In this document: positions 21,675 through 23,772 of the stretch, piece after piece | How positions within the stretch are numbered: the stretch's first letter is position 1 | Layout of the letters: every line of letters starts with the position of its first letter | NCBI GenBank assembly: GCA_024196135.1 | Contig: JAMQCK010000420.1 | Location: forward strand, 1-23,772 | Reading direction: 5' to 3' | DNA from: Pleurotus ostreatus/Saccharomyces cerevisiae fusant | Taxonomy: Eukaryota; Opisthokonta | DNA length: 23,772 bases | The notes under the pieces: generated by a model | The model's database searches: none | What the model saw: only the letters and a program-made list of their open reading frames with translations | Told to the model about the DNA's origin: nothing | Made by a program: the position numbers and the translations under genes

Positions 21675-21754
21675 CTTGGAGATATAACAGCTTTTCTAAG
21701 ATCTCAATGCTGTAGAGACGGTATACGATGTCCTATAGTGGCTATATCTCCAAG
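21675..21754. repeat. Exact 12-bp inverted repeat with 56-nt spacer
   Basis: CTTGGAGATATA at 21675-21686 is matched by its reverse complement TATATCTCCAAG at 21743-21754. The arms lie 33 nt upstream of the TATAAA of the gene at 21929. They could be paired sites for a dimeric regulator, or the ends of a very small element. I saw no flanking direct repeat. Confidence 0.7.
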
Positions 21755-21786
21755 CAGAGGGTTGGTAATGTTCTCACGAAAGGTGT

Positions 21787-21792
21787 TATAAA
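21787..21792 (+). promoter_or_regulatory. TATA box of paralog B
   Basis: TATAAA stands 137 nt before the ATG at 21929, implying a leader of roughly 100 nt. The minus-strand paralog at 12428 has a similar layout, with TATATAA about 170 nt upstream. Confidence 0.5.
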
Positions 21793-21928
21793 CTGCACCC
21801 GTATGTCGCTTGCTCCTTGCTCTTCCCACTGTCTCATCGCCTGCATCTGTACGCCCTTGACATAGTCACCTCTGTGAGCTCCTCATTCATCCTCAACGAC
21901 TGGCAACTTAGCGGTCATTTTCAGAAGA

Positions 21929-22426
21929 ATGCTTCGCCAGTCGCTGTGCGCCGTCGTGCTACTCGTGCTCATCATCGCCGTCGCGGATATCAGCTATGCT
22001 GCGCCCATGTCCACGGAACCCAATATCTCTGCGGACACGGAAAGGACCCACGTCGACAAGCGGGTGCTGATAGGGCTCGTCATCGGTATATGTGAGTAAT
22101 CTCTTGACGCTAACCAGCAATGTTCGCTCAAGAGATCGACAGTCCTTTTTGTCGCTTCTATCACCGCCCTCTGCATCGCAGGGTCCCCTTCACTTTTCCG
22201 GCGCCTTTGCTGCGCTAGAGGGCCTGCACCGGGAGGCGTTGAGGGGAAGGACAACGGCGACAATCAGAAGGCCAGTGTCACCGTATCGATGAGCGTCTGC
22301 GATCTACCCGCCATCGCAGTCTCTTCCATCACTGGCAGTACATCCTCGCCCTATGCTCAAGTGGCCGTGCCATCTCCCTCAGTCGCCGTTCCTAGTGTTG
22401 TAATATGCCAGAGTGACGGCGCGTGA
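21929..22426 (+). CDS. Small signal-peptide plus one-span protein, paralog B of a novel pair
   Basis: Exons 21929-22091 and 22143-22426 give 148 residues. The signal peptide (about 1-24, ending ISYA before APMST) is followed by a 20-residue polar ectodomain containing an NIS glycosylation sequon and a dibasic HVDKR (residues 41-45). The latter fits a Kex2-type processing site directly before the membrane span. The span (about 46-67) reads VLIGLVIGI across the intron into FLFVASITALCIAG. Then come SPSLFRRLCCARGPAPGG (Cys77-Cys78) and a Ser/Thr/Val-rich tail with SSITG and AQVAVPSPSVAVP. All these blocks, and the phase-1 intron position, match the protein at 11894-12428. The ectodomain differs in length and sequence. 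I recognise no described family. Cytosolic placement of the basic Cys-Cys segment is inferred from charge. Confidence 0.82.
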
Positions 22427-22959
22427 CCTTCGTAGGTGTGCAGCCCACTCGGTGCACAGGGGGCAGTATCCCCAGTAGACGTAGCACTTCTCCGTTACTC
22501 GCTTTTCTACGTTCGATTGCCAATCTACGTTCAGTATTTCTCCCTTGAGTATCGAATAGAGTAGTCCACCAGTTTATTGCAGGGACAAAATTGCTTTATG
22601 ACGAATTTTGTATCATCGAGATGTCGATACAAGCGACGTACTTCGAATCATAGACTGGGCCAAAAGACTCTTACAAGTCGGCAGAGGGCAGAAGTTGATG
22701 GGTTAAGGGAAGAGGTGACGGCGATTCCTGCCACGTGCTTGTCTGAGTTGTCCTCGACCATCATGTCGGATCCGAACCTGGCCTGAAGACGCTTACGTCT
22801 GGAGCCCTTCCTACCGGAAACCTCGTGTACTCCTGCGGGACCGTCTATGACTTACCTTCCGACTGCTTCACCTTATAACCTCAAGGGTTTTGGCCCTCGC
22901 GCCATCCCTTTATACGCCTGAGCTCCTCCCCCGCCGACACCAGCCCATTCCCGCCGAAC
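22427..22959. other. Intergenic region, promoter of the dioxygenase gene
   Basis: No gene is supported. A palindromic CACGTG lies near 22732-22737 and a TTTATAC element near 22908-22914, about 45 nt before the ATG at 22960. The ORF at 22577-22786 has no coding bias. Confidence 0.45.
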
Positions 22960-23772
22960 ATGTCGCAGCACGATGACTCTGTATCACCTGCGAGCCCTGC
23001 TCCGAACCCACCGAGCTCTGGCTCCGCTACTGCCCCTCCGCCGGACGCAGGTACTGACGATCGGCCTGCAAGCGACAGCGCCAGCGTTCAGCCAGAAGCC
23101 CCAACCAACACACTGGAAAAGAAAATTGACTCGCTGCGTGAAAGCATCGTGTACCGCATGCCCATCGTCTGGGACACCCTCCCGGTCGAAGACAATGAGG
23201 AGATCAAACTGTTCTACGGCAAGCCTGGCGACGCGCAGTGAGTCGTCCGCATGTTGCAGCACTTTCGTTGACCGGTGCTCACACCTTTCGTCAGCTGTCT
23301 CGACTTAGCCCACCCCACCGAGGAGCAGCTTTGCCACCTCGAGGAAACCTGCGATCGTGCCACTTTTGGTCGCAATCAGGAAGACGTCCTGGACGAGACG
23401 TACCGCAAGGCTGGCAAGATGGACAGGGGTGACTTCTTAGTCGACTTTTCGCCTCCCGAATCTTTTTTGGGACTTGTCCGCGATGAGCTGCTGCAGCGCC
23501 ACGACACGAGGCTCGTCTATGATCTGTACAAGCTAAATGTTTACGGTGAGTGCCATATTGTCCCGTCATCGGCCAGTACTCAGGTACGGTGTGCACAGGC
23601 AAGGATTCCTTCTTCAAACCCCACAAGGATACGCCGCGCGGGTCAAGCTTCTACGGCACGCTGATCGTCGTTTCCCCCGCCCCGCACGAGGGCGGCGAGC
23701 TGGTTTTCAGCGACCCCAAGCTGGGGGATTGGACCGTTGACGCCGCGTCTGACATCTTGCCGAACGGAAAGC
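22960..23772 (+). CDS. 2-oxoglutarate/Fe(II)-dependent dioxygenase, 3' end missing
   Basis: Exons 22960-23237, 23295-23545 and 23599-23772 (open at the window end) give at least 234 residues. Residues 1-47 are Pro/Ser/Ala-rich and disordered. A conserved block follows (LEKKIDSLRESIVYRMP, then DLAHPTEEQL, CDRATFGRNQEDVLDETYRK). Later come RLVYDLYKLNVYGKDSFFKP and then HKDTPRGSSFYGTLIVVSP, where His185 and Asp187 form the HxD iron-binding pair of the double-stranded beta helix. HEGGELVF after it is the usual next strand. The distal His and the Arg/Lys that bind iron and 2-oxoglutarate would lie beyond the window. The fold is that of prolyl-4-hydroxylase-like oxygenases; the substrate is unknown. 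Both introns are GT-AG (57 and 53 nt). No signal peptide is visible, so an intracellular enzyme is likely. Confidence 0.85.

Larger units (their letters stand above)
21199..21928. other. Divergent promoter region between ALG11 and paralog B
   Basis: No gene is supported. A symmetrical TATAAATA-type element near 21275-21284 could serve ALG11 on the minus strand, and TATAAA at 21787-21792 could serve the plus-strand gene starting at 21929. A 12-bp inverted repeat (21675-21754) lies just upstream of the latter. ORFs at 21397 and 21817 look like chance frames. Confidence 0.45.

Noticed and set aside
21803..21865. A 20-codon upstream ORF before paralog B
   Set aside because: Its ATG lies only 11 nt after the TATA box and so is probably upstream of the transcription start site.
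22500..22530. GTTCGATTG reminiscent of a tRNA T-loop
   Set aside because: No matching acceptor stem, anticodon arm or D-arm surrounds it.

Overview
The window reads as nuclear DNA of a filamentous basidiomycete, most likely a wood- or litter-decaying Agaricomycete. Genes are split by many 44-71 nt GT-AG introns, exons favour C or G at third codon positions, and the set includes a secreted AA9 lytic polysaccharide monooxygenase (LPMO) and a GSTFuA-like glutathione transferase. Gene models were assembled by eye from splice signals, reading frame and family motifs. No transcript or database search was available. I saw no rRNA, tRNA, CRISPR array or intact transposon.

Layout. Bases 1-2800 are nearly gene-free: a probable first exon leaving the left edge (minus strand) and one weak minus-strand ORF at 1092-1622. 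On the plus strand follow O-acetylhomoserine sulfhydrylase (2811-4560) and a Pep12-type Qa-SNARE (4874-5973). On the minus strand come a small one-span membrane protein (6509-6829) with a 19-nt tandem repeat upstream, a 14-exon AA9 LPMO (7455-8872), a protein resembling the chorismate-lyase (UbiC/UTRA) fold with a hydrophobic tail (9656-10505), an unexplained coding-like patch (10589-10805), a small signal-peptide plus membrane-span protein (11894-12428), the beta subunit of geranylgeranyltransferase I (13069-14517) and CCR4-NOT subunit NOT2 (14973-17131). A GSTFuA-like transferase (18222-19063, plus) converges on the ALG11 mannosyltransferase (19200-21198, minus). Then come a second small signal-peptide plus membrane-span protein (21929-22426, plus) and a 2-oxoglutarate/Fe(II) dioxygenase cut by the right edge (22960 onward).

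The genes do not form one pathway. Housekeeping functions (sulfur amino acid synthesis, endosomal fusion, prenylation, mRNA deadenylation, N-glycan assembly) are interleaved with accessory genes tied to wood decay or to lineage-specific functions.

The most interesting observations are two. First, the small proteins at 11894-12428 and 21929-22426 are paralogs: they share a membrane segment, a Cys-Cys motif just after it, a C-terminal motif, and a phase-1 intron at the same point inside the membrane span. I recognise no described family. Second, the AA9 gene needs a 4-nt microexon right after its copper-ligand histidine and two GC-AG introns to restore the conserved protein.
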